Shown: positions 7,497-16,899, numbered from the stretch's first letter. The stretch: DNA of 64,000 nucleotides from Bog-473 sp963766995 (GCA_963766995.1 CAVYCE010000003.1:1488001-1552000); one strand, 5' to 3'. Notes: generated by a model from the sequence alone, not told the origin. Numbers and translations: made by a program.

Positions 7497-9584
7497 GTGC
7501 CGATGCGCTGGGCCAAAATCGCCCTCTGCACCTTCGCTGTGTCCGTTGCCGCCATCGGCGCACTACCGGCGTCCGCAACCACCCGTCACACCAGCAGCAC
7601 CATTGAGCAGTCGGTACCCCCGCTGTTGCTGGCAGGACAGACGTCGTGGGTCACACCCACCACTCCTTGGTTCGACCTGAACATCACTGTGGGTGATGCC
7701 TCGGTACCGCTCCGGGACCTGCATGTGACCATGACCTTCTACAGCCGAATTGAGAGCGCGTCACAGCTGCAACAGGACACCAGCAGCACGCCGCACGATG
7801 AATTGACGCACGTGACTGTCCCGGTCGTGCAGACATCCAGTGGCCGGACAGCCGATGGATGCCTCACCGTCCTGCCCGATGAGTCGGCCACTCCGCCGAC
7901 CGCGCCAGGGGCCATCGGTGCCTGCGCTCCGGGCGGGCCAACACTGGTGCTCGACTGCACGCCGGGCAACGGCACCTGCGGTGACGTCTATCCGGTGTCA
8001 GTGGCCCTGCTGCGAACGGGACACAGCAACCCTGTGAGTCGATTCACCACGTTCCTTACGTATCAAGAGCCAGGCGTCGAATCAGTGACTGGCGGGCAGC
8101 TCCGCGTGGCTCTGGTCATGCCACTCACCGCTCCGCCATCGGCCACATTGTCCTCTCCTTCTGCCATAGATCGCGCCCGCTTCGCCGCCCTCGCCGATCA
8201 GCTGGCGGATCACCAAGGGGTGGCCCTCACGCTCCAGATCAGTCCCAGCGTGCTGGCCGACGTCCTGACTCACGGAGGTCGGGCCGGCCGCCGTGCCGTC
8301 AACGAGTTGATATCGCTCACGACCGCCCTCCAACCCGACCAGTTGGTGGCCCAGCCCTACGCCGCCGTCAATGTGGCCGCAATGGCCGCGGCTGGTCTGA
8401 GCGATGAACTCACACTGCAGATGAGCCGCGGATCGTCGGTGCTACACCAGGCCGGTCTGCACGCGGGCAACGGGTCATGGCTCGATTCCGATTCCGACTT
8501 CTCGACGAACGATGCGCAGTCCCTCGGTGCAGGGCTGCAGGCCGTGCACGCTGACCATCTCGTACTCAATGGAAGCGACCTCGGCACCGCCGGTGACACG
8601 GACCAGACCTTCGCCCAACCCTTCACCCTGACCCTGGGACACCAACACGTCACCGCGGCGGCTACCGACTCGCTGGTGGACTCCCGGTTCACGGCCTTCC
8701 CCACCAACCCGGTCCTGGCCGCCAACCAGCTGCTGGCCACCTTGTCATTCGTTCACTTCGAGAACGCGTTTCTCGAGCAGGCCCGGGGACTCGTCGTAGA
8801 TCCTCCCGCCGGTTGGGTGCCCAGCGCGGCATTCGACGATGTGGTGCTGCAAGGGCTTTCCGGTAATCCCGCCCTGAGCTCAGTGACCGTGAGCGATCTA
8901 TTCAGTCAAGTGCCCATTGGCGGAAATGAAGAGCCGTCGTCGCGCCATCTGGTCGCTGGCCCCGCCCCTCGCAACGCCAGCATCAGTGCGGCCAGCGCAC
9001 TGCACATCACCTCCGATCGGAGCCGGCTGCGGTCATTCGCCGGCGCAGCGGCGGGACACCCAGCCGTCCTCGGTTCGCTCTCCGATGCACTGCTCGACAC
9101 CGAGTCTGTACTCACCACATCACAGCGCACGGTCGCGCTCAACACCTACAGCCATCGTTTCGACGCACTGCTCGACACCATTTCGCTGGCCGCCGAGCAC
9201 ACCATCACTTTCACTTCACGTACAGCGGCCATCCCCATCACCGTGCTGCATACTTCGCCCTACACCGTGCGAGTGGTGCTGACCTTGGACAGCGACAAAT
9301 TCACCTTTCCGGCCGGCACGTCGCGCACACTGGTGCTGGACCGTCCCACCACTCCGGTTCGGGTAGAGGCGCGCGCCAGATCCTCTGGTGACGGCTTACC
9401 GGTGGACGTGACGCTGCGCACTCCAGATGGTCAGCTCCTTATCGCCCACGCCACGGTGGCCGTGCATTCGACCTCTATCTCCATTGTCGGCGTAGGTCTG
9501 ACCGTGCTGGCTGGTTTCACCCTGTTGCTGTGGTGGGGTCGCACCTGGCGCGCCTCACGGCGCCAACGACCGCGGGCGCACTGA
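7497..9584 (+). CDS. DUF6049-type secreted/membrane protein (Rv3909-like)
   Basis: A 695-residue protein with an N-terminal signal peptide (about 1-28, ending ALPASATT), a large extracellular Ser/Thr-rich region, a C-terminal transmembrane helix (about 660-680, VGLTVLAGFTLLLWW) and a short basic tail. It lies between cca and murJ exactly as Rv3909 does in mycobacteria, which supports the DUF6049 assignment. The start is GTG 7497, with an ATG two codons later as an alternative. Its role is unknown; the constant link to murJ suggests an envelope function. Confidence 0.75.
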   Translation: MPMRWAKIALCTFAVSVAAIGALPASATTRHTSSTIEQSVPPLLLAGQTSWVTPTTPWFDLNITVGDASVPLRDLHVTMTFYSRIESASQLQQDTSSTPHDELTHVTVPVVQTSSGRTADGCLTVLPDESATPPTAPGAIGACAPGGPTLVLDCTPGNGTCGDVYPVSVALLRTGHSNPVSRFTTFLTYQEPGVESVTGGQLRVALVMPLTAPPSATLSSPSAIDRARFAALADQLADHQGVALTLQISPSVLADVLTHGGRAGRRAVNELISLTTALQPDQLVAQPYAAVNVAAMAAAGLSDELTLQMSRGSSVLHQAGLHAGNGSWLDSDSDFSTNDAQSLGAGLQAVHADHLVLNGSDLGTAGDTDQTFAQPFTLTLGHQHVTAAATDSLVDSRFTAFPTNPVLAANQLLATLSFVHFENAFLEQARGLVVDPPAGWVPSAAFDDVVLQGLSGNPALSSVTVSDLFSQVPIGGNEEPSSRHLVAGPAPRNASISAASALHITSDRSRLRSFAGAAAGHPAVLGSLSDALLDTESVLTTSQRTVALNTYSHRFDALLDTISLAAEHTITFTSRTAAIPITVLHTSPYTVRVVLTLDSDKFTFPAGTSRTLVLDRPTTPVRVEARARSSGDGLPVDVTLRTPDGQLLIAHATVAVHSTSISIVGVGLTVLAGFTLLLWWGRTWRASRRQRPRAH

Positions 9585-9586
9585 GG

Positions 9587-11218
9587 GTGGCCTCCAGGGC
9601 TGCGCGCGCCCAGTCACTCTCGACCTCGGCCACCTACGTGGCCGTCGGCACCGGTGTGTCCAGGGTTACCGGACTTCTACGCTTCGTGGCCCTGGCTTGG
9701 GCCCTCGGCCAGACTCACCTGGCCGATGCCTTCAACTTGGCCAATACCGCGCCAAACATGCTCTACGACATCGTTCTGGGGGGTGTGCTTTCGGCCACCT
9801 TCATCCCCGTCTTCGTCGACCAGCTCACCAACCGCGAGGAGGAGGACGCTTTTGCGTCCATCTCGGCCGTCATCACGTTGTCGGTGGTGGTGTTGGCCAC
9901 CACCACGTTCGCCGCACTCCTACTGGCTCCCGACATCATTTCCGCCCTCACCGCGCTCGACACCCATTCGCACACCCACGATCTGTCGCAGATCGTCGCC
10001 GAACGTGCCGTGGCCACCACGCTGCTGCGCTGGTTCGTCATACAGGTAGCGGCCTTTGGGGTCTTCGCACTGGCCACAGCATTGTTGAACACGCGCCGTC
10101 AGTTTGCGGCGGTGGCGTGGGCTCCGATTCTCAACAACCTCGTCTGCATTGGTGTGTTGGTGTGGTTCGGCCTCTGGACACGACGGTCTGCTTCGTTGTC
10201 AAGCGTGCAGGCGCACCACACCGAACTGGTGCTGCTCGGACTCGGTACCTCGCTCGGTGTGGTGCTCCAGTGCATCGCTCTATGGCCGAGTCTGCGATCA
10301 GCGCGACTGTGGCGTCTGCGCCCGCGTTGGAACCTGCGCGACGCGGCATTGGCCCGCGTGGTGAAGCTGAGTGGGTGGACCTTCGGGTTTGTGATGGCCA
10401 ATCAGATCGCCCAGTTCGTGGTCATTTTGTTGGCCGGCACCGTGTCGGGACCCGATCCGGTGTCGTCGTATACCTACGCCTACGCCTTTTTGCAGATGCC
10501 CTACGGCATTGTGGCCGTCGCCATCATGTCGGTCGTAGCGCCCGATCTGGCTGAAAAATGGTCTGCCGGCCAGCGCCCTGAATTCGTGGCCCGCATGGTC
10601 GGTGGGTGGCGCTCGCTCTTGGCGCTGATCATTCCGGCCTCGGTCGCAATGCTGCTCTTGGCCAAGCCGGCAGTGGCTTTGGTCCTCGGGCATGGGCACA
10701 GCACGGCGGCGCAGACATCGGTGACCGGTTCGGCCTTGGCCATGTTCGCCTTGGGCCTGCCGGGATTCTGTTCGTACCTCTACATCGTGCGCGTGTTGCA
10801 ATCCATGCAGCGGACGCGCGTAGCCTTCTTCTTGTATTTAGTGGAGAACACCATCAACGTCGTACTGGCGTTGGTCTTGGTGCACTCAATGGGCGTTCGC
10901 GGCCTTGCCCTGTCGCTCTCCATCGCCTACACGGTGGGTGCGCTGCTGGGCCTGGCGCTGCTTCGGAGCTGGTTCGGCCGACTGGGCAGCAGCAGCGTGT
11001 GGTCACCGTTGCGCCGGGTGGCGATCGCCACCATCTGCATGGGCGCGGTGCTGCTCGTTGTCTCCAACCTCTCGGGCGCGACCACCGGAGTGGCGCTGCT
11101 GGTCCGAGTGGTGGGTTCAGTAGCCGCCGGAGGGGCCGCCTATGGGTTGGCGGCCGTTCTGTTGGGACGGCGCCATGAGCACCAACGGCGCAGGCTGACA
11201 CGACGTCGTCTCTACTGA
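9587..11218 (+). CDS. murJ: Lipid II flippase MurJ (MviN family)
   Basis: Polytopic membrane protein of the MOP superfamily that flips lipid II across the membrane. The family start GVSRVTGLLRFVALAWALG, NTAPNMLYDIVLGGVLSATFIPVF and the later QMPYGIVAVAIMSVVAPDLA are clear. The frame opens at GTG 9530 inside the upstream gene; I prefer GTG 9587, three bases after the upstream stop (544 residues), though the ribosome-binding site is weak. Mycobacterial MurJ carries an extra C-terminal pseudokinase domain; here the protein ends after the transmembrane core. Confidence 0.93.
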   Translation: MASRAARAQSLSTSATYVAVGTGVSRVTGLLRFVALAWALGQTHLADAFNLANTAPNMLYDIVLGGVLSATFIPVFVDQLTNREEEDAFASISAVITLSVVVLATTTFAALLLAPDIISALTALDTHSHTHDLSQIVAERAVATTLLRWFVIQVAAFGVFALATALLNTRRQFAAVAWAPILNNLVCIGVLVWFGLWTRRSASLSSVQAHHTELVLLGLGTSLGVVLQCIALWPSLRSARLWRLRPRWNLRDAALARVVKLSGWTFGFVMANQIAQFVVILLAGTVSGPDPVSSYTYAYAFLQMPYGIVAVAIMSVVAPDLAEKWSAGQRPEFVARMVGGWRSLLALIIPASVAMLLLAKPAVALVLGHGHSTAAQTSVTGSALAMFALGLPGFCSYLYIVRVLQSMQRTRVAFFLYLVENTINVVLALVLVHSMGVRGLALSLSIAYTVGALLGLALLRSWFGRLGSSSVWSPLRRVAIATICMGAVLLVVSNLSGATTGVALLVRVVGSVAAGGAAYGLAAVLLGRRHEHQRRRLTRRRLY

Positions 11219-11250
11219 CGTCACGCCGAGGGCCGTGGCAGACTCCCCCA

Positions 11251-12111
11251 ATGCCCGGTATCCGTATCGTCACCGACAGCGCCTGCGACCTCACTGATGA
11301 CTTAGTGAAGGCCCACAATGTCCTGATCGTCCCTTTGACCATCCGCTTCGGCACCGAGGAATTCTCGGACCGAACAGAGCTGTCCCCCGAAGAGTTCTGG
11401 TCCCGTTGCCAAGGAAAGGGGGCATTGCCCGAGACGGCGGCGCCATCACCGGGCTCGTTCGTGGCGGCCTTCCAGCAGGCTGCGGACGATGGGGCCGATG
11501 GCGTGCTGTGCCTCAACATCTCGTCCGGTGTATCGGGCACTTACCAATCTGCGCTCACCGCGGCCGACACGTTCTCTCAGATTCCGGTGAGAGTGGTGGA
11601 CACGGCCTCGCTCACCATGGGCCAGGGGCTCCTCGTGATTGCCGCGGCGGAAGAGGCAGAAGCGGGAGCCACCCTCGATGCCTTGGTGGCGGCCACCGAA
11701 AGCCGCATCGGTCGCGTCCGTGTCTACGGAGTGCTGGGTGGCCTGGAATTCTTGCAACGTGGTGGGCGCATCGGTGGAGCACAAGCTCTGCTGGGTTCGC
11801 TACTCAGCATCAAGCCGGTCATCCAGGTGAAGGACGGGGTGGTGGCCGAGGAGTCCAAGCAGCGGACGCGGGCCCGGGCGCTCAGCTACCTGACCTCGAA
11901 GGTCGAAGGAGACGGCCCCATTGAGCGATTGGCCGTGGCCGATGGCGCCTGCGACGACATCGCCGACGTACTGCAACGCCTCTCGGGGATTGCCGTGGAA
12001 CACCCCCTGGTGTCGGTCCAGCTGGGGCCTGTCGTGGGCGCCCACACCGGGCCCAACACGGTGGGCGTCTGTTACGTCGTGGCGGCCGGTCACGCAGGGT
12101 CCGGGGACTAA
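11251..12111 (+). CDS. DegV family fatty-acid-binding protein
   Basis: DegV proteins bind a fatty acid and in Firmicutes act as FakB carriers for fatty acid kinase. The signature start IRIVTDSACDLTDDL, the S/T-rich SPGSF, the SSGVSGTYQSA motif and the RVVDTASLTMGQGL stretch are all present at 286 residues. It lies between murJ and a small membrane protein gene, on the same strand. No FakA kinase is in the window. Confidence 0.9.
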   Translation: MPGIRIVTDSACDLTDDLVKAHNVLIVPLTIRFGTEEFSDRTELSPEEFWSRCQGKGALPETAAPSPGSFVAAFQQAADDGADGVLCLNISSGVSGTYQSALTAADTFSQIPVRVVDTASLTMGQGLLVIAAAEEAEAGATLDALVAATESRIGRVRVYGVLGGLEFLQRGGRIGGAQALLGSLLSIKPVIQVKDGVVAEESKQRTRARALSYLTSKVEGDGPIERLAVADGACDDIADVLQRLSGIAVEHPLVSVQLGPVVGAHTGPNTVGVCYVVAAGHAGSGD

Positions 12112-12120
12112 CCTCACACC

Positions 12121-12432
12121 GTGGCTGAGCACGATTTCACTGACGAATGGTCCAACCGGGCCCTTGACACGGTTGACCGCGTGGTGGCCACCGTCAACGA
12201 CAAGGCCATCCGCCCGGCCGTCGTGGCGGCGCGGGGCATCGTCTTCGGCGTCATCATCGGCATCGTTGGCGTCGCCATCCTCATCCTCTTGAGCATCGGC
12301 TTCATCCGGCTAGGCACCGTCTACCTCTTCGATCACAAGGTGTGGATCACGTATCTGGTGTTGGGCGCCCTGTTCTGCGCCGGCGGCGCCTTCGCCTATT
12401 CGAAGCGGGGCGTGGCACCGCGCCATGACTGA
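12121..12432 (+). CDS. Small two-helix membrane protein
   Basis: A 103-residue protein with a charged N-terminal region (1-35) and two transmembrane helices (about 43-65, VFGVIIGIVGVAILILLSIG, and about 78-95), then a short basic tail. The start is GTG 12121, nine bases after degV. Its end overlaps trxB by eight bases, suggesting co-translation. It resembles small conserved actinobacterial membrane proteins near trxB, but I cannot assign a family or function. Confidence 0.7.
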   Translation: MAEHDFTDEWSNRALDTVDRVVATVNDKAIRPAVVAARGIVFGVIIGIVGVAILILLSIGFIRLGTVYLFDHKVWITYLVLGALFCAGGAFAYSKRGVAPRHD

Positions 12433-13387
12433 GCGACGAAAAGTCGTCATTGTCGGCTCTGGTCCGGCGGGACTCACGGCCGCCATCTACAGCGCCCGCG
12501 CCCAGCTCGAACCACTGGTGATTGAGGGTGAACCCTCATCCAATAGCGACCAGCCGGGCGGCCAGCTCATGCTCACCACCGAGGTGGAGAACTACCCCGG
12601 CTTCGTCGACGGCATCATGGGGCCCGAGCTGATGGGGATCATGCGCGAACAGTCCATTCGATTCGGCGCCGAGCTGCGGACGGCCAAGGTCAGCAAGTTC
12701 GACCTGTCGGCCTCACCCTTCTCGCTCTGGATCGGCGACCCCAACGCCGACGAGCCCTCCGTCCTGGCCGATGCCCTCATCATCGCCACCGGTGCCCGCT
12801 CGCTCATGTTGGGCTGCCCCAATGAAGAACGACTGCTTGGCTACGGGGTCTCCACCTGTGCCACCTGCGACGGTTTCTTCTTCCGCGAGCAGCACATAGC
12901 GGTGGCGGGCGGTGGCGACTCCGCCTTGGAGGAGGCCATGTTCCTCACTCGATTCGCCTCCAAGGTCACCCTTATCCACCGCCGCGACGAGCTGCGCGCC
13001 TCAAAGATCATGCAAGAGCGCGCCTTCGCCAACCCCAAGATCGAATTCCTATGGAACACGATGATTACCGACGTCCTTGGCGACACCAAGGTCAGCGGCC
13101 TCACCGTGCAGGACACGGTCACGGGTGCTTCCTCCCAATTGGACGTCACCGGCCTGTTTGTCGCCATCGGTCATGAACCCAATACAACCCTGGTCAAAGG
13201 GCTCTTGGAGTTGGAGGACAACGGCTATATCCGCACCGAAGGCAAGACCTCCCGCACGAGTGTGGACGGCGTTTTCGCTTGCGGTGACGTGCAGGATCAC
13301 TTCTACCGGCAGGCTGTTACCTCGGCCGGTTCCGGTTGCATGGCCGCCATTGACGCCGAACACTGGCTGGAGGAACACGGCGAATAG
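12425..13387 (+). CDS. trxB: Thioredoxin reductase
   Basis: NADPH-dependent flavoenzyme that reduces thioredoxin. An N-terminal FAD-binding GSGPAGLTAAIYSARA, the redox pair in STCATCDGFFF (about residues 142-145), the NADPH motif GGGDSALEEA and the C-terminal GVFACGDVQD are all intact. At 320 residues the length is typical. The trxA gene follows after 56 bases with its own ribosome-binding site, AAGGAG. Confidence 0.97.
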   Translation: MTERRKVVIVGSGPAGLTAAIYSARAQLEPLVIEGEPSSNSDQPGGQLMLTTEVENYPGFVDGIMGPELMGIMREQSIRFGAELRTAKVSKFDLSASPFSLWIGDPNADEPSVLADALIIATGARSLMLGCPNEERLLGYGVSTCATCDGFFFREQHIAVAGGGDSALEEAMFLTRFASKVTLIHRRDELRASKIMQERAFANPKIEFLWNTMITDVLGDTKVSGLTVQDTVTGASSQLDVTGLFVAIGHEPNTTLVKGLLELEDNGYIRTEGKTSRTSVDGVFACGDVQDHFYRQAVTSAGSGCMAAIDAEHWLEEHGE

Positions 13388-13443
13388 CCGGCGGGAACAG
13401 AACTGCGGTCCACGGCGTTGGATCCCTGTGACAAGGAGAAGCG

Positions 13444-13770
13444 ATGAGCGAAAAGATTGTGACCCTAAGCGACGCTACCTTTGACGAGCATGTCAAGGCT
13501 TCGGATGTTCCCGTTCTGGTGGACTTCTGGGCTGAATGGTGTGGCCCGTGCAAGATGATCTCACCGGTACTGGAGGAGATCGCCGAAGAGCAGGCGGGGA
13601 AGCTCCAGATCGGGAAACTGAATATCGACGACAATCTGGAGATCACTCGTCGCTTCGACGTGATGAGCATTCCGACCCTGATTCTCTTCAAGGACGGTCA
13701 ACCGGAAGTGCGCCTCATCGGCGCCAAGCCGAAGCGCCAGCTGCTGGAGGAGATCTCCGCCTACCTGTAA
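13444..13770 (+). CDS. trxA: Thioredoxin
   Basis: Small dithiol carrier of 108 residues with the active site WCGPC at residues 32-36 and the cis-proline region SIPTLILF. The start is ATG 13444 with AAGGAGAAGCG in front. It pairs with trxB just upstream. Its TAA stop overlaps the presumed start of cwlM (GTAA), an arrangement that resembles the GTGA overlaps seen elsewhere in this window. Confidence 0.97.
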   Translation: MSEKIVTLSDATFDEHVKASDVPVLVDFWAEWCGPCKMISPVLEEIAEEQAGKLQIGKLNIDDNLEITRRFDVMSIPTLILFKDGQPEVRLIGAKPKRQLLEEISAYL

Positions 13771-14747
13771 GCCTTCCGCTTTCGGAAGGGGACACCGGAG
13801 CCGCCGTCTCCGATGTCCAACATCGACTGGCCGCCGCCCTACCGGGCGGCGCGCCGATCGATGAAGACGGGGACTTCGGCTCCTCAACCCGGGCTGCGCT
13901 CGAGGCCTTTCAACACTTACGAGGTCTGCGCGTCACCGGCATCTGTGATCAACCCACCTGGAATACCCTGGTAGAAGCCGGTTTCCGCCTAGGTGACCGC
14001 TACCTGTATCGCCGTGCGGACATGCTCCGCGGCGACGATGTGGCGGAGCTTCAGCTCCGGCTGTGCAGTCTGGGCTTCGACGCCGGCAGGGTGGATGGCA
14101 TCTTCGGTGACCGAACCTCCGCTGCCCTCACCGAGTTTCAACGCAACGCTGGACTCACCATTGACGGCTTGGCTGGAGGAGCCACCCTGAGCGAACTCAT
14201 TCGGCTGGAGAGCCGCCATGACCGACCCCAGCTGGTGTCATCGGTGAGGGCTCGGGCCGAGCTGCGGCATGCCCCTCGCACTCTGTCGGGCCGCCATGTG
14301 GCCATCGGAGAAAGTGGTGGACTCGGCAGCGTGGCCGGGGCCTTGCGGCGCCGGCTCCTCCTCGGAGGCACCCGCGTGACCGAGCTGCACCATCCCGACG
14401 ATTCGACTCAGGCCCAGCAGGCCAACGAGTTGGCGGTGGATGTGTACCTCGGACTGAGGCTCAATCCCTCTACTTCGGAGTGCCGTACCTCATTCTGGGC
14501 GGGCCGCCATGACCAGTCCCAGGGGGGGAAGCTGCTGGCGGAGCTCATTCAGCGGGAGGTGCCCAAGGCGCTGGGGATTGCTGACGGAGGGGCTCAGGGG
14601 ATGCGGCTGCCGGTGCTGCGGGAGACCAGAATGCCATCGGTCCTGGTAGAGGTCGGTCCTTCTCAGGTCATGGTCGAACACGCCGCCCAGTTCGCCGTTG
14701 CCCTTTCAGAGGCCCTCGGGCACTGGGCCGACGCCTCGTGGGATTGA
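13767..14747 (+). CDS. cwlM: CwlM-like peptidoglycan regulator (inactive amidase fold), non-standard start
   Basis: Two peptidoglycan-binding domains (about 5-75 and 85-150, each with GxFGxxTxxALxxFQ-like motifs) precede an N-acetylmuramoyl-L-alanine amidase-3 fold (about 170-325). Zinc and catalytic residues are degraded: the GHGG histidine region reads GESGG and the SIH region reads GLRLN; only the late LVEVG glutamate remains. Mycobacterial CwlM is a non-enzymatic, PknB-phosphorylated activator of MurA, and it also follows trxA. The first domain begins right after trxA, but no ATG, GTG or TTG is in frame there. The codon overlapping the trxA stop is GTA at 13767 (326 residues). The first in-frame ATG, near 14022, would lose the first domain. 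Confidence 0.8.
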   Translation, partial: VSLPLSEGDTGAAVSDVQHRLAAALPGGAPIDEDGDFGSSTRAALEAFQHLRGLRVTGICDQPTWNTLVEAGFRLGDRYLYRRADMLRGDDVAELQLRLCSLGFDAGRVDGIFGDRTSAALTEFQRNAGLTIDGLAGGATLSELIRLESRHDRPQLVSSVRARAELRHAPRTLSGRHVAIGESGGLGSVAGALRRRLLLGGTRVTELHHPDDSTQAQQANELAVDVYLGLRLNPSTSECRTSFWAGRHDQSQGGKLLAELIQREVPKALGIADGGAQGMRLPVLRETRMPSVLVEVGPSQVMVEHAAQFAVALSEALGHWADASWD

Positions 14748-14794
14748 CGAGACAGTTGCGTGACCAAACCTCGAGCAAGGTGAACTAGGTAACA

Positions 14795-14823
14795 ATCCAC
14801 AACGTCATGCACAGGTTGTGGAT
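14795..14823. repeat. Inverted repeat with DnaA-box-like arms between cwlM and parB
   Basis: ATCCACAAC (14795-14803) pairs with GTTGTGGAT (14815-14823) across an 11-base spacer. The arms carry the core of a DnaA box. It lies in the gap between two convergent genes. No T-run follows on either side, so a standard intrinsic terminator is not supported. Confidence 0.4.
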
Positions 14824-14858
14824 GAAGCTGAACGGTGTCTTGACAGTTACGCGAACAA

Positions 14859-15815
14859 CTAGGCGCCGCTGTCACCAACCATGGCTCGATAAATGCGTTC
14901 CAGGTCCTCCAAGGTGGCGAACTCGACCACCAGTCGACCCCGACGATTCTGAATATCCACCTTCACCCTGGTGTTGAGGTAGGTCGACAGCAGCTCTTCG
15001 AGCTCAAGCACACCGGGCTCAGGTAGCTTCTTGATGGAGGCTCTTCTGGGTGCCGCATCGGTAGTACTTGGGGTACTACCTACTGCAACGGGCGGTGCCG
15101 GCTCAACTGGTGCGGATTCGACAGCGGCAGGCACCTCATGGACCACGGGTCCACCCCGCACCAAGTCCTCCACTGCGCGCACATTCAAACCCTCAGCCAC
15201 GATCTGCTCGACCAGCTGTTCCTGGAGCGCCCGATCGGGAGTACCCAAAAGTGCTCGAGCGTGGCCGGCAGTAATGCTCCGTTCGGCGAGGGCTCGCTGA
15301 GCCCCTGCCGGAAGCTGGAGCAGGCGGAGGGTGTTGGTGACCGTGGCTCGGCCCTTCCCCATGCGAGTCGCTACCTGCTCGTGGGTGAGGCCGAACTCGT
15401 CGATGAGCTGCTGATATGCCGCCGCCTCTTCCAACGCATTGAGGTCTTCACGGTGGAGGTTCTCGACCAAGGCCTGCTCCAGGCTGGCCACATCGTTGGC
15501 CACCTGGACCAACACCGGGATGGTCTGGAGTCCAGCGCGGCGAGCTGCCCTCCAGCGCCGCTCCCCGGCAATGAGCTCGTAGCTCTCTTCGTCCCCCTCA
15601 ATCTCCCGAACCAGCACCGGCTGCAACAGCCCAACTTCACGAATGGAAGCCGCCAGCGCCGACATCGACTCCTCGTCGAAATGGCTCCTGGGTTGGTAGG
15701 TATTGGGCTGAATGTGCGAGATGGGAACCACACGGAGAAAGGAGTCCGCCTCCCCCACCGCTTCGCTCGGTATAAGAGCGCTCAGGCCCTTACCGAGTCC
15801 CGTGCGGCGCGCCAT
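14859..15815 (-). CDS. parB: Chromosome partitioning protein ParB
   Basis: CTP-dependent DNA clamp that loads at parS. The start MARRTGLGKGLSALIP, the CTPase box motif ELIAGERRWRAARRAG, the arginine-patch region and a helix-turn-helix (LTHEQVATRMGKGRATVTNTLRLL) are standard. The C-terminal dimerisation domain ends the 318 residues. The start has GAGGTGAGTA in front and overlaps parA by 26 bases. Two parS sites lie upstream of parA. Confidence 0.97.
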   Translation of the reverse strand: MARRTGLGKGLSALIPSEAVGEADSFLRVVPISHIQPNTYQPRSHFDEESMSALAASIREVGLLQPVLVREIEGDEESYELIAGERRWRAARRAGLQTIPVLVQVANDVASLEQALVENLHREDLNALEEAAAYQQLIDEFGLTHEQVATRMGKGRATVTNTLRLLQLPAGAQRALAERSITAGHARALLGTPDRALQEQLVEQIVAEGLNVRAVEDLVRGGPVVHEVPAAVESAPVEPAPPVAVGSTPSTTDAAPRRASIKKLPEPGVLELEELLSTYLNTRVKVDIQNRRGRLVVEFATLEDLERIYRAMVGDSGA

Positions 15816-16899
15816 TACTCACCTCCTTGGCCAGTTCACGGTAGGCCACAGCCCCTCGTGAAGTCGGATCGAACACAGTGATGGGCTGCCCGAACGATGG
15901 TGCCTCGGACAGGCGCACCGTACGGGGGATCACGCTCTTGCAAACTCGACCGGCGAAGTGCGTCCGCACTTCATTGGCTACATCGATGGAAAGCCGGGTC
16001 CGGGCGTCGTACATGGTGAGCACAATGGTGGTCACCTCAAGGGACTCATTCAGGTTGGACGAGACCAGGTTCACGTTGCGCAGGAGCTGACTTAAGCCTT
16101 CCAGGGCGTAGTACTCGCACTGAATAGGCACCATGACTTCTCCGGCCGCTGCCAGGCCGTTTACGGTGATCAGCCCCAGCGACGGGGGACAGTCGATGAG
16201 GATGAAGTCGAAGTCGTCGATCACCGTGTTGATGGCCCGCTTCAGCTTCAGTTCCCGGCTGAAGGCGGGCACCAGTTCGATCTCGATACCGGCCAAATCG
16301 ATGGTGGCGGGAGCGACGAAGAGGTTCTTCACGCTGGTGGGCTCGATGCAGTCCTCCAACGACTGATCTCGCATGATCACGTCGTACATGGAGAGTTCGA
16401 AGTTTCGGGCGTCGATTCCTAGTCCCGTGGTGGCGTTTCCCTGCGGGTCGAGATCGATCACCAGGACCCGATAACCAAGCTCAGCCAGCGCTGCACCCAG
16501 ATTGACGGTAGTGGTGGTTTTCCCCACTCCCCCCTTCTGGTTGGCGATGGCGATGACTCGGGGTAGTTCCCGCGGTGCCGGCCGATCGGCCGGCAGGAGC
16601 TCCTCGGCCCCCTCACGAATGCTCGGCGTTCTCATCTTGGGTTCTGGCGCCACATCCGCCTCGCTCACGTCGGGTTCACTGTCCTGCTCCATTTCGGGGG
16701 CTGTCACTTCGGGCTCTTCGGGTTGAGGCTCGGGTACCACCGGTTCGGGTGGGGGAGTCACGACGGCCTCCAACCGAGGCTCCTCGGATTCGAGGATCGT
16801 GATAGCCGGTGATTCGTGTGGATCTGGACTCTGGGCCAGATCTGGGATCTGGAGTGGGAAAGGGCCGTCATCGTCCTTATCCCGACGGCGGATGCGCAT
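15790..16899 (-). CDS. parA: Chromosome partitioning ATPase ParA
   Basis: Walker-type ATPase that moves ParB-parS complexes. The deviant Walker A AIANQKGGVGKTTTTVNLG, the DLDPQGNAT motif and LIDCPPSLG are present. An N-terminal extension of roughly 110 residues, acidic and proline-rich (PPPEPVVPEPQPEEPE), precedes the ATPase. The frame is open to 17046, but that would translate through a parS site. I use ATG 16899, preceded by GGGAG at nine bases (369 residues). Confidence 0.95.
   Translation of the reverse strand: MRIRRRDKDDDGPFPLQIPDLAQSPDPHESPAITILESEEPRLEAVVTPPPEPVVPEPQPEEPEVTAPEMEQDSEPDVSEADVAPEPKMRTPSIREGAEELLPADRPAPRELPRVIAIANQKGGVGKTTTTVNLGAALAELGYRVLVIDLDPQGNATTGLGIDARNFELSMYDVIMRDQSLEDCIEPTSVKNLFVAPATIDLAGIEIELVPAFSRELKLKRAINTVIDDFDFILIDCPPSLGLITVNGLAAAGEVMVPIQCEYYALEGLSQLLRNVNLVSSNLNESLEVTTIVLTMYDARTRLSIDVANEVRTHFAGRVCKSVIPRTVRLSEAPSFGQPITVFDPTSRGAVAYRELAKEVSNGAPHGTR

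Noticed and set aside
13536..13766. An upstream extension of cwlM inside trxA from ATG 13536
   Set aside because: The residues before the first peptidoglycan-binding domain are a frame-shifted reading of trxA and resemble nothing. I keep it only as one hypothesis for initiation.
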